The notes below the pieces were generated by a model. The model searched no databases and was not told where the DNA came from. It was given only the letters and a program-made list of their open reading frames with translations. Below are positions 10,321-22,270 of a stretch of DNA of 64,000 nt, in pieces. The DNA comes from Chytriomyces cf. hyalinus JEL632 (lineage: Eukaryota > Chytridiomycota > Chytridiomycetes > Chytridiales > Chytriomycetaceae), in assembly GCA_025435555.1 (NCBI GenBank), contig JAIWWG010000021.1, positions 310,001 through 374,000 of the forward strand, in the 5' to 3' direction. The number at the start of each line of letters is the position of its first letter. Position 1 is the stretch's first letter. The position numbers and the translations under genes were made by a program.

Positions 10321-11913
10321 CTATTCCATGAGGAGGATCATTGGAGTCATGAGCGTCAAAAAGATGCCAAAGACAAGCATCTGCCACATCCAGCCAAGGT
10401 ACTGGAACACGAACGATCCAACAAGAGGCTACAAGTGATTGAGTGAAGTGAATTGAGAAGAGAGAGAGTCCCCAGCGTTAGTTTTTCACACCTCGACAGA
10501 TGTACAAAAAAAAAGAACTAGTTATTTACCCCAATCGCAATCCCAAACGAAAACATGAAATTCATGAGCGCGTAACCAAGCGTATAATACTCTTTTGGCA
10601 CGGACGCAGCAATGGCGGGCATCATGGGTGCAGATCCGAATCCAAGAATGAACCCAGCAAACACGAGCACCGCGCACGTCCATACAATCGTTGAAGGCCC
10701 AGGGATGGCAAGTATAAACAATGCAACGGCGCTAGCGGGCATTCCAATCATGCAAGTACGTCGCATACCGAGTTTATCGAATGAGTAGCCGCCTAGGAGA
10801 CCGCCTGCAACGTTTGGGATTACGAGTGCAAGCCATACGACACCGATTTGGCTTGAATTGTAGCCGTAGAGTTTGTTCAAGTAAAGAGGCAGTGTTGGTT
10901 CAAGTTGAGTGAAACAGATTGCCATGACGGCGCAAAAGACTGCAGCAACCCAAAGCGCCTTCATTCTAAAGAGTGCTGTAATAGAGATGGGTTCGGGTTT
11001 CATGTCCGTGTTGGGAAGATGTTGTGAGGGTTGCGAGTTTGTTGTTGCAGTTGCTTCAAGAGTCATGAACTCGGAAGTCTTTCCAGACTCGACATGCTCA
11101 AGCGCAGCTTTCGATTCATTCGCGGGAGCAAGGGTCGATGGGTTCGACGACTGCGAATGAGAAGCGTCAACCATAGCGAGCCCATGTGAACCATTCCCAG
11201 TTTCCAGTTGTTCCAACGTTTCCTCCGTCCCAATTCCAATTGAAGAAGGCAAAGTGGACGGGTCTGCAATCAAGATCCGCCCAACCAAGTCAACAAACAC
11301 GAGCACGGCACAGAAAATGAATGGAGCATGCTCATTGACACCATAAAGCGCTCCACCAATGGGAGGACCCGCCAGCATCCCCAGAGACAGGCCAGACATG
11401 ATGATGCTCATGACGACACCAAGATTAGCTTGATCATTATCATAATAGTCTGCGACAAGTGCAAATCCCATGATCCAGACGCCCGTGGAAGCAAGGCCCT
11501 GACATAAACGGGCAGCGGCAAGCATCCAGATGCTCTTGCTTATGGCAAAGAAGAGAATGGAAAGCCATACAATGAGTAAGCTTGCAAGCATGACGTACTT
11601 TTTGCTCATCAAGTTTTTAGTGACGAGGACACCGAAGGCGATGGAGCCAATGATGACGCCGAGTCCGTAGATTGCGAGGAGGATGCCGACCCATGATTCT
11701 GGCTCTTGAAGCTGTTCTAGAATGAATGGAACGACTGCAAGAGTTGGGGTTAGAGCACTGCACTGCACTGGATGCATGCATGCATGCATGCGTGTCAGCA
11801 AGGACTTTACTTGGGATGATGATGGAGTAAATGGTAATGTCAGTAAAGATTCCCAACGTGACAACGGCGACTGCGAAATGCTTTGACGTGCGAATCTGCG
11901 AAAGCTGATGCAT
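10321..11913 (-). CDS. Major facilitator superfamily transporter (DHA1/vesicular amine transporter-like)
   Basis: A 12-helix secondary transporter; the substrate is unknown. Three exons: 11913-11811, 11734-10530 and 10428-10321. The first junction reads [15 protein letters not shown]; the last exon ends TPMILLME. Helix 1 is [20 protein letters not shown], then [15 protein letters not shown], a probable A-motif region after it, and [15 protein letters not shown] matching the family's motif C region (GxxxGPxxGG), which marks antiporter-type members. A hydrophilic loop of about 100 residues ([13 protein letters not shown] to PEPIS) separates the halves. The second half starts [18 protein letters not shown]. 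Fungal polyamine/drug transporters and VMAT-like proteins share this layout. The ATG directly abuts a CCAA repeat, which therefore lies in the 5' leader. A longer ORF reading through the repeat (PTNQ repeats) is out of frame with helix 1 and was not used. Confidence 0.85.
11769..11792. repeat. GCAT tandem repeat inside the first intron of the MFS gene
   Basis: Five or six copies of GCAT, palindromic in each unit (ATGC/GCAT), in the 76-nt intron 1 of the transporter gene. Its neighbour is the CCAA repeat 120 nt away. Confidence 0.7.
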
Positions 11914-11999
11914 TGGTTGGTTGGTTGGTTGGTTGGTTGGTTGGTTGGTTGGTTGGTTGGTTGGTTGGTTGGTTGGTTGGTTGGTTGGTTGGTTGGTTG
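11913..11999. repeat. (TTGG)n tetranucleotide microsatellite, about 21 copies
   Basis: An uninterrupted run of TTGG on the plus strand (CCAA on the transporter's sense strand), 87 nt long. It ends exactly at the ATG of the MFS gene, so the last repeat unit supplies the bases just before the start codon. Confidence 0.95.
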
Positions 12000-12122
12000 A
12001 GTGTGTTGGTCGTCGTTGGTCTTTTGGAAACGAATCTTGGTCAGCAATAAATTGTGACCAGATGACAGCACATTATTTATAATCCAATTTATGCACCGCT
12101 TGCGGCACTGCTTAATTTATTC

Positions 12123-12156
<34 letters not shown>

Positions 12157-12588
12157 CGTGTATACTGGGAAGGCACAGAGGCGGGTCTGTGCGAAGCGAG
12201 TCTGTCCCACTCTTGCTGCTGGGGTTCGTTCGTGTGATGGGATGGGATATACCCATCTGGGCAGAGAGACTGCGAGAGAGTGACTGAGAGACTGAGACAG
12301 ACAGAGGGACCCCATACCTACAACCAACTAACACTACAGCAGCATGCAGGGACATTGCATACCAACAGCTCCTATAAACAGCTGGCTCACTCACTGCTCA
12401 CTCACTGGGCATTGCATTTTATTAAATCCTTGCCCAGATGCAATTTGCCCACTCAAATGCAGCTTCAACTGACGAACATGCGAGGAGAAGAGCAGGTAAC
12501 AGCAGCTGCGACCAGCAAAGGCGACCGTTCCTCCCTCTGTGCGCTAAACAGCCCAAACCACTGTCCAGATGCCACTCACAAGACAAAA
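12000..12588. other. Divergent intergenic region with a GA microsatellite
   Basis: Spacer between the MFS transporter (-) and the UPF0658 gene (+). A GA/AG run occupies 12123-12156. A plus-strand frame is open from 12280 into the gene, but it has no family similarity before about 12620 and is probably leader. No other gene is supported. Confidence 0.5.
12123..12156. repeat. GA dinucleotide microsatellite
   Basis: About 16 GA units with a single A interruption, followed further on by shorter GAGA/GACTGAGA patches up to 12300. Confidence 0.85.
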
Positions 12589-13814
12589 ATGAAACTGCTC
12601 CACCGCATCGTCCCCATGACAAATAAAGACTCCGATGTTCCCGTCTTCTGGTCCAGATGCACCCTGTCTCTCTGCCTGGTTGTTGTGCTCCTCTGTGTGA
12701 GTCCCCCTCTTCCCCTCTTTGTCTCCCCGCGATTTGTAATTCTGATAACCCCCCCCCAGATTGTCTTTGAAGCATGGCTCATGGCGTCCGAAGACACCAT
12801 CCAAACCTCCCTCAAGAACGACGCTATCAGGCTAAACCTAGACTCGCTTCAAACAACAAACTTGCAGCTTGATTTGACAGTCTCCCTCACATACCACATT
12901 GTCTTTTTCATCTCCATGTTCTTTTGGCTGTTTCTCGTCTGGGACGCCGTCATGACCTTCAACACGCTCCAAATCATATCCATCAATGTATTCAATGTCG
13001 CCATGTTTGTTTACTCGGTACTTCAGCTGCTCCAAATCGAAACGGACAAGAAAAATACTGCAAGATTGTTTGGAGATGATGTGGACGTGCTGGCTTACCT
13101 CGATCCGCAAGGGTTTACAGTTTCACGCATGGCGCTGCCTGTCTGCACTGGCCTCTTTATCCCCGTGTTTGCGTATTTGACTGTCAAACTGAAAGCCGAC
13201 TTTGGTTGGCGCAAGTATCGTATCGCTGGCGGAGATAAAAATATCGAGCAAGGTGAGCAGCAAAAAACTGGGGTGACATCTCATTAACCAAAAAAAAAAA
13301 AACAACAAAAAAAAACACAGTCTTCATTTGGTACCACATTTTCCTCCTCCTCCAAAAATTCTCCTTCTTGTTTGTCCTCTCATTCGGAGCCATCAACTCG
13401 ATCCTCGTTGCCTCCGTTTCCGTAGAACCCCCAGCCATCTCCACAACCGTCGCAGTCACCATCATGATCCTCCCGTTTCTCGGCCACCACGCTGCTCGCC
13501 GAGAAAAAAAAATACTCGGATATTTCGTTGTACTCGTGTATTTTGCCTTGATTGTCCTGTGCTCGTATACTCTATGGTTCACGCTACATGCTTGGCAAGG
13601 ATATACTTCGAGGGATCGGAGAAACACATATGTGCGCATGCAGAATACGTTGCTCATGTATGCTGTCGTGGCGATTCTTGTTCTGATTGCGTCCGCTGTG
13701 GCGGGTGGATTCTGTGTCTGGAATTACGGCAAGGGGTTGAAAGATGCGCTTGATAAAGAAAAACTGCGGCTGCGAGGTGAGCAGCAAGTACAAGAGATTG
13801 ATTTAGACGAGTAG
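12589..13814 (+). CDS. UPF0658-type Golgi membrane protein
   Basis: A multi-pass membrane protein of the fungal UPF0658 family, placed in the Golgi in fission yeast; no reaction is known. Three exons: 12589-12696, 12760-13252 and 13321-13814. Family sequence includes FWLFLVWDAVMTFNTLQII followed by INVFNVAMFVYSVLQLLQI, and the junction IEQ|VFIWYHIFLLLQKFSFLFVL. About eight hydrophobic segments are visible, including the first at CTLSLCLVVVLLC. The C-terminal tail is charged (LRLRGEQQVQEIDLDE). Starts at 12589 (MKLLHRIVPM) or 12616 (MTNKD) both work; I chose the first. Intron 1 is 63 nt, has no stop in frame and a poly-C tract before its AG. A possible AATAAA follows at about 13845. It converges on the polymerase epsilon gene. 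Confidence 0.78.
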
Positions 13815-13917
13815 CAGGCCCCCCATTCTGCAACACTGCACTTTTGGAATAAAAAAAAACGTAATAGTATACAGTATCAACCCCTTCATTTTTTATTTTG
13901 CATGCATGCCTCAAATG

Positions 13918-16900
13918 TCAAACCATCCCACTCACCCATCGCACCACCTCAGCCAGCATTTCCATCTGATAAAATCGTGCAATATTTCCAAACACCTTCA
14001 ACTTTCTAATAAACTCCCCCCGTGATAACGTGGTAGTATACGCTCCAGAACACTCACACTGCAAATCCACATTTCTCGCTCGAATGTTTTTACAAAGCTT
14101 GCATTTCAAATCTTGAAGCTGCCAAAGCATGAGCCGCTTGGAAACTAAATCAATCAGTTTCTGTTCAATAGAGGTGCGGTCATACTCGGTCCCACAGGCA
14201 CTGCATAACCACTCGCGTGCAGAAACTTCCATTCGAGAAGTTGAACCGCCCCCGGCACCTTTTGTTTTCTTGTTCCTTGGACTTTTTTTGGCTTCTTCGT
14301 CGTCTTGGTGTGGATCCATGTCATCATCCTCGTCAGCATCATCGTTGCTGTCATCTTCATCTGACACGTATGCAGCCGCACCATCCGCTCGCTCCTCTTC
14401 ATCCTCATTTTCTTCAACAATCCGTTGAATTGGGAGAAGATCACGATCCCGCGTCAAATCCATATCCCGCGTCAAATTGCAATACTCGCAAATAATCTGT
14501 GGCAGCCGAAACGGTTCACACGGATTCACAAACACAGCTTCTTGCGCAAACTCTTTGATTCCCAAAACATTGAGCAAATCCCGCTTCAACACGCGTGTAT
14601 CCCGTTCAATCGTCTTGTCAAGCTCTAGGATTGCCAAGAGCGTTTTTACAAATTCTAGGGCAGGATTTTTGAATTCCAAGTGGGATCCGGGCAGGTCGGG
14701 GAATTGATGGTCGCTGGGGCTGTTGCTGTGGACTCGCCGGTCAATGGTTTCCACGTATGCGAGCATTTTTCGTTTCAAATGCTTTCCAATCAGCTCTCGC
14801 AGGAACACTGCCATGTCAATTGGAGTAGATGCCGTCACCGCCTCGGCAGCCTCTACACCTGCATCCTCAGGTGCAGCGGTACCTTCTTTAAGCCGTTTAG
14901 CCCTTCGCGTCGCTTTGTTCCGATGGACTTCATAAATGAAATGTCCGATAATCTGTTCAAACTCAGAATGCAGAACCGGCGGCAAGTAATCCATAATGTT
15001 CCACCGCATTTCAATTGTCATTGTCTCTCCATCCACAGTCTCAGAAACTTGCCGATTTTCTATAACGTCCTGCGGATTCTGACATGCAACTCCTCCGTAA
15101 TTGTGACGGTCCATCCAGATTAAATGATCCCAAAACTGCGTCACCGCAACATCAATATGCAAAAACAATGGCCGCTTGCAAATCGTCTCAATCACATACT
15201 TTGCATAATGGATCGCTTGCTTCAACGATGTCTTGCACGTTGACAAGACTAGCTTTTCAAAACTGCAATACACCAATTGACTTCCCAGCTGCTTAAATTC
15301 ACCAACAAACTGCAAAAACACTTTCCGCATGAGCCGATGAATCATGTTATACAATGCTGGGTCGTGCATGCGAGAAGCAGAGCTTGTGAGCCATCGGTAC
15401 AAGTGCTCTAGCATCATTTCTGCAAGTCGGTCATGTCGTGATTCAAACTGGTATTGCCAAGCTTGAACCATTTCTCGCATAATCCTGAAAGTGCGTGCGT
15501 TCACATGCTTTTCGTCAGATGTGTTTAGAGATGAAGTCGTCAATTGATGCTCCTCCGATTTAAGTTGCTCATTGTTTGCCGTCTTGAACTGATCATCCAC
15601 AAAGTTGGAGCCGGTAGCGATTCCATCCACTTCAGAGGAACCTTCGATTTCATTCACGTAGCTTGATTGAAGTACTGTGTTGAACGCCAGATTGAACATG
15701 TCTATTTCAACACAGACATTGGTATAAGTCCCTGGATGGTTGATTTCTGGATTGACTAGATCCTCAAGCTCGAGCTGGTGATCATCTTGCTCACGGCCGC
15801 CAAGGTCGGGTTTATCTGATGGCGAAAACCACAACACCATATCTGACTTGTGCAACCGCCGAGCGAAAAACACGTCAGCCAGAAAGAGCGGGTAGTCATT
15901 CTCAATGTTGCCGATAGGAATGTCAGAGTAACGTGACAGCTCAACACGCTCATTGAGAAAAGAGTTGATGTTCAAAAAATGCGACATCATTCGCGTTGAC
16001 GCTTGCGTTTGCCATCCCAGAGCCTGAAAGAGATTGTCATTCTTGTGCGACTGGATGCAGATGATGGGAAAGTCGTTCAGATGAGACAGTCCCGATGTTT
16101 GAAGTTGCCGCGAAGTTTTAGAAGACTGCAAAACAACCATTGTTGGTCCGCGGCGAGCATTTTGGTACTCGAAAATTGCAGCATTTACTGCCGAGATTGC
16201 ATCCGCATCAGTTTCATGCACCGTGAAAGATGTTGCCATGGTCTCGGTATATTCAAAAGCAATTCCAGCGGATTCACCCGGGGTTCGCTGAGTTGATTGC
16301 GTTTGGGAAGAAGAAGACTGGTACTGTGTTCCAGCCTCGCCGTCTGCGTCACCAGATCGGTCACCTCGTCGCTCGAGATAGACACGCCCCAAATTAGGAA
16401 CAGCCGCCCGATTCCGTGCAGGATCCACGTAAAATACCGCAACCTTGTCTCCCGCGGAGGAAAAGAGTCCGTAAATGTGTCGTGAACCACGGCCCGCGTG
16501 GTAAAGATATAGAATTTTGAGGTTCGAGTCTTTGAGGTACGGAACTTTTGAGAAGCTCATGTGCTGCAAGTCATTCAGCTCAAAACCAGCATTCAGATCA
16601 CGGCCACTATGCACACGGCTTGACGCAACAGTAGCAGAACATCCAAGATTCATCAAGGCGCGAAACAAAAGCGGGATTTGCGTCTCATACACTCCTTCAA
16701 CATCATGGTGGCAGAACATTTTGGCAAAAACGTCTGAATGCTCGTGATAAAACGCCTCAGTCATATAGAGTTCATAAAGATTCAAGCACACATGCGACCG
16801 TGGGAGGGTTTTTTGGCGTTTTTCCATTCGATATCCATTCCGATTAACGTCAACGTCTTCTGGCATGGGAACTCGCGAGTTGATATAAAACACACGAGGA

Positions 16901-19900
16901 ACTTGTAGCTTGACCTTGTACATAGAATCTCCGATTAGCGCCCACACAAAGAATTCGCCGCCAGTGTCAGTTGCCACAATTTGAAGAATTTGCCACGGCA
17001 GCCTTAAAATGGATTTCGTTTGCTGCACGAAGAAACTCTCCGTGTTCGACATTGCAGCTCGTCCAAGACGGCGCGTCATGCCTCCGTTGCTTTTAGAAGA
17101 AGCGACACCAACACTACCGTCCCACCCCCTATCCGCATGCATTCTGCGCCATTTGATTTTTTGGTATTTAAGCCATGCACTGTAGTTTTCAGTTGGGTCT
17201 GGAAGGATTGCCGGAATCACAATGTCGTCGTCAGTCGGATCTTGAACGGCGACCCGGCCGCGCTTTCGAACGTTTTTGTGAAAAGTAGGCTGAACGATTC
17301 CGTTGGGTTTAAGGGTGCCGCGGTCTCCGTCAGGAATCACATCTTCCATGTCTTTGTCCTTCACCCCTTCAGCAGCAGCAGCATGATTGCCCACCCCATC
17401 TTCATCAATTTCAATATCCAGAGGAACACTAAAATCTCCATAAGCTGTCCCAGCATGTTTCGAAAACATGTCCGTTATTTTCCTTTGTTTGAATCGATCT
17501 TCCATGACGGCCACACGTTTTTGAAGCCAATCTGGATGGCGAATTCTGGGCACAGGGTTTGATACTCCCTGCATTGCCGCCGGAATCGTGATAAGTTTTT
17601 GAATCACACTGCCAAATCGTTCCAGGTAATATCTGTTGATTGCGAAAACGATACAGATGCACTATTAGCTGGCAGAAAGCAATAACACGAAGAAAAAAAT
17701 GGACAACTAAACTGCCAATCGAGAATTTGTCGAATATCAATATCCAAAAGACTCGAGTCTTTCAGCCACTTTCGAAGGTAATGTTTTTTGATGGAGTCTT
17801 CGGCTTGGAAAATCGAAACCGGAATGGCGCGTTCGCTTACAGGTAGACCGACAGGCTTTTGAGAGATGATAAATTTACAAGCAAGGCCTTTGTCTTTCAC
17901 CATCGCATCTCCCAAGAACTCAGCTAGACGCTTTGCTGTACTGATGGATGTTGACTTTTGAGATCCATAGTCTTCCAGAGATTTGCTCATGCTTCGATTC
18001 TCTGAAATCAAATCGAACAGTTCGTCGTCTGGCACATCAGCACCCTTGCTGTACAGAACATCCAGCCATTGATTCGCAATTCCAGCAACAGCAGTGTAGC
18101 ATTCATCCAAGGTAGTTCCTTCGAGAAAGACTTTGAATAGTGCCGTTTGGAAAATTTTGATGAGTTTCAATTCTCCACGACGTTTGACTTCAAATCCTTT
18201 CAATTCCGCCAAGCTTCCGTCGTCATTAAATACCGCATAACGCTTTTTGAGGAGCTTGTCTTCCTCTGTGGACGATGGGAGAATCATGGCCTTATAGGGG
18301 CCGTCAACTTCGAAGAAAATACTATTTTCGCTTTTGACAACGTATTCGCGAATTGCAGCATGAGGATCTTTCAAATCTTGGTATTGATGATTCGTGAATT
18401 CAGCATGCACGAGATGGTTAAGCATCACACATGGGTACGAGATGTAGGCAGATTTCCCGTTCTTGAGTTTGAAGACAAAGTTTTCAGGGAAGCCTTTTGG
18501 TAGAATGAGCCAAATTCCGTCTGTATCAAGCTCCAGCGGTCTTCCCAGTTGCTCAACACGAGAACGGGCAAGTTGAATGATGGTAGATCCTGTCAAACAT
18601 ACGATTCCGGCCATCTCCATTGAGTACCACCGCGCACCTTTCCTCATGACGTAACCATAGAAAGAGTTCAAGCTGTTGTCATGAAATGCAGTAAAACAGT
18701 TAGTCAGAATCTTCGTATCGGGCCAGAATGAATATGACCCACATGCACTTGTGTGCCAACTGCAGAGAATCATAAACGACTGTCATTTTTTTCGCTTCGC
18801 TGACTGCAGCAAGGTCTCCATCCGAGACAGCGTCGTCAACCTTTTTCTTCCATGTTTTCAACAGCCCCTTGTAGGTATATCGTCGATCACGGAAGTTTCT
18901 GACCGTATCCACGTAGAAAGGATTTTCCCTTTGGCAAACAATCGACTCCTTGTCAATAACCTTGTTGACCAGCTTCCTTGCATAAATCTTTTTGCTGTAC
19001 TCTTCGACACGTTTTTTGATGTGGGCGTCCTGCTCCGACAAGCGAAGATCGTGAAAACTCTTTGAAGGCCCTGCCCCGCCGTTTGCATAGGTGGTCGGAA
19101 ACATTTCGCGCTCAAGTTGATTGCGAATCATGTTATATTCACTTCGTTTGGCCGGAAAATATTCTCCACGCCATGACCAAATCATGCGCCGCTGGCAACT
19201 GCTGTCTGGCCCTTCATTAAAGTCACAAGCTGCACAGTCATTTTCCGTCACAATTGCATCGGGCTGAAGACGGTTTGTCAGAATGATATTTGGGTACATC
19301 GCAGCAACGTCCAAGTGGTATATAAGGGGGAGACGCATGCGATTGGGTTCGTCACGGAGTTCAGTTAGATTTTCGACAATTGACGCCCGAATCTGACCAG
19401 CCAATGATATTTGAGAGTGAGAAACAACACGAATTGTAATGCTAACAGAAAAGTACCTCTTCATAGTTAACAACATCTTCGATATTCAATTGATGCTCGA
19501 CTTTGATACTGAACTCAAGTGCTTGATCAATTTCATCAATCAACTGCAATTGAAAGAATCAGTTCCCTTCAGCCTAACTTTCAACCAGAATTACTCACTT
19601 GCTGGTATGCAGAGGGAACAAGTTTAAACTGGGTCTCCAAATCACTGCGAAACACTCCTGCCTCGAGAGCTTCGACATGCCCTCCAACATACGTTTCACT
19701 TTCAAGCAAATGTCCCTCAAACAACTTTCCTGTTTGGTCTTGATGCTTGTTTGGCATCAGAACATTGGCTTTGTAAGATTCAACCTGCCCACAATTTCAT
19801 GATCGATTAGTACAACTCTTTTTGAGAAACAATTTCAGGCTTCACCATTAATAGAGTTTCACACAAGGTTCCCGATCCTCTTCTTAACACGTCATCCGGA

Positions 19901-22178
19901 TTCATGGGAATAATATTGCATAAAGAGAAAATGAATGGATGAACGTATTTCATGTATAAATAGTAGGTAGCCACGGCATCAGACACAGAGTATTGTGCAA
20001 GCGTCTGCGGTTGCTCTGCCGCGAACCTGAAGAATGGAAAATTTGAGATCCCAGACAATCAACTTAGTACGAGGTTTCAAACCGTGTCATGTCCTCAGGG
20101 TCTAGTTCCAAAGGATTATATCCAAGTTTATAGGTTGTAACCGCCTTAAAATGATCGGTTTTAGTCACACGTAATTTTGCGAAGAGGCCGGCAACAACCA
20201 AATGGCTACCTTTAAACCCTGACTTCCTTGGGGTAAATAACTGTCACGCTTCACCCAACAGAATGCATCCATATGGATCGCATGAGACGCTTTGTACTCA
20301 TCTTGGCTGTCTTTGCAGAACCCGATTTCCTGAGACGAAAAATCATATCCATCAATCGATAAGCTGAATAAAATGATAAGTTGATACCTTTTTTAAGGTC
20401 ATGCCATGCTGCTTTGCGCGCGCATCAATAAACGGCCAATCGAAAAAATCTCCGTTGTATGTCACAAAGACTGTCGGTTTTGACTGTCGAATATGATCGA
20501 AAAATCGGACGAGAACAGCTTTCTGAACACATTTGAAAAGTGTGCGAGTTAACATTTGATGTGTTTCATTTGACATAAGTACGACAGAAAAGCAACTCAC
20601 TTCATCTGCTTCATTGAAGATTGTAAATGGGCCCTCGTATTCGGGTTTTGGTGTGTAATCAAAGTCCTCAATATCGCATGAGACTAAAGCGCGGTTTGTT
20701 ATCAAAAAGCCCTTGAAAAAAAGAGGTTTATGGCCCGAAATCAGAATCCAGCAATAATGCGTCTTCCTGATATATACCTGCCCATCTATCATGTATGAAA
20801 TCATCATAATCGAATCAATCGCGGCATCCGGGAACTTGAGTGGTAACTTTGTCGTTTCGATATCAAACGCAAGCACGACAGGTTCTGCACGCTTTACTTT
20901 GTCTTTTCGTTCTTCGATAGAAATTCGGCCAAGCCCTGATGCTTTCACCTCATACCAAAGACCAACTCGGAAATCTGTGGACGCGATTAACCTCTTTTGG
21001 AATTCTGCCAATCTTCGATCACTCACCACAATCGATTGCGGCCCGAACGTAATACATGACATCATACTCTCGGATATCAGCAATATAATCTGCTGCTTCG
21101 CGTACATGTGCTTTTTTAGCTACTTTTCGTTCTGATTCACCGCCTTCCAGACTGCAAGGTTACAGGGAAATATCAGACACGCTACCCAAATGGGACACGA
21201 TGAATTCCTCACTCATTCATTCCTTCATAAGTTGATTCTGCGCTCATCTTTCCCTTGTTTGCCGTCACGATGGGGAAAATAGATTTTCTGACGCTCAGTA
21301 GGTTTTGCATGTTGTAGAAACTGAGTTTGATGACGGTTTGAAGTTTCCCAGACAGATGATTCGGCTAACGTGAATTTACATAAGCCTTCATATTTCTTTC
21401 AAGCAGATGCGCATTGGAGACTCACCAGCTTGAGGTCCTCCTTCTGCATGGTCGCGATGGATGATATCAGGCCTTGAAACGATCGACGAATGAAATCTTC
21501 CACGTCTGGTTCAGTACCAGGCTTGAAAGATGGATGATTAAGTTTTCGAACGTTTTCGGTCGTTGACAATCGCTTGGATTCACCTTGCACACGAGGTAAA
21601 AGTACGGCTCATAAAGAATGGTGACTTTGAAAGAGGCCCCATCTTCCTCAAGAAAATAGCAATCGATAGCTGCGTGTCCAGTTGCGCATTCCGGAGTGCG
21701 GGCGATAGTCTGATGTATATCGTGTTTGGTGTTATGGGGTCCGTTTAACGTCATCGCATTTCATTTCCGCACCTCGACCATGTTGACCATCCAGCCAAGA
21801 CGAGGCGGTCCTTCCGCAAAGCGTTCGAAACTAAAGCACATATCAGTGAATTGAATGCGCTCTCATTAGATTCGAAATAAGATGCAACGCAGGTAACTTG
21901 ATATGAGACAGGTCGCAATCCACATGTCGGTGACAAAGACGGGATAAGTAACAGTCGGAAACTCACCCCATCGATGCATCGAGGGAGTCCTGGGTGTTGA
22001 CCCAGTCAAACTTGATTGCAATGTCCACAGCCGATGACCAAGCACCAAGCGAGTTCTCAATGTCTGCCGCAGTCTCCTTGTCTTTACGCTGGGCGCTGAA
22101 ATCGTTCGTTTTGTTCGCAATGCCGAAGCCGCCCTTCTTCGCCTGGTTCGGTCCATCGGCGCCCCATTTGCGTTGCAT
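13918..22178 (-). CDS. DNA polymerase epsilon catalytic subunit (Pol2/POLE)
   Basis: Leading-strand replicative polymerase with 3'-5' proofreading. The start at 22178 gives MQRKWGADG. Exons towards the N-terminus are short; the C-terminal half is one exon of about 1,229 codons (17607-13918). Exonuclease motifs: Exo [12 protein letters not shown] near 20875, Exo [17 protein letters not shown] near 20450, Exo [19 protein letters not shown] near 19960. Polymerase motifs: [21 protein letters not shown] near 19290, [19 protein letters not shown] near 18640, [13 protein letters not shown] near 18520. The C-terminal inactive polymerase half and two Cys clusters follow. CysA is CEYC...CSAC, CysB is CKLC...CEC. 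All catalytic acids are intact. Unusually, an acidic low-complexity insertion of about 70 residues (14,400-14,230) splits the CysA module. The gene sits just downstream of CATSPERB on the same strand with a 92-nt gap. Confidence 0.96.
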
Positions 22179-22270
22179 TTTGTTTCTTTCGGTCCGCGTG
22201 TCCGAATTTTCCTTGTTCCAGTATTTTATTTATTTATCAACAATTTTACAAAACCAACTTTGCTGCCACT

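Noticed and set aside
10518-12071. A 517-codon minus-strand ORF beginning with Pro-Thr-Asn-Gln repeats
   Set aside because: Only its 3' part is the MFS transporter. The N-terminal half reads through the CCAA microsatellite and the first intron in the wrong frame; helix 1 lies in another frame with good splice sites.
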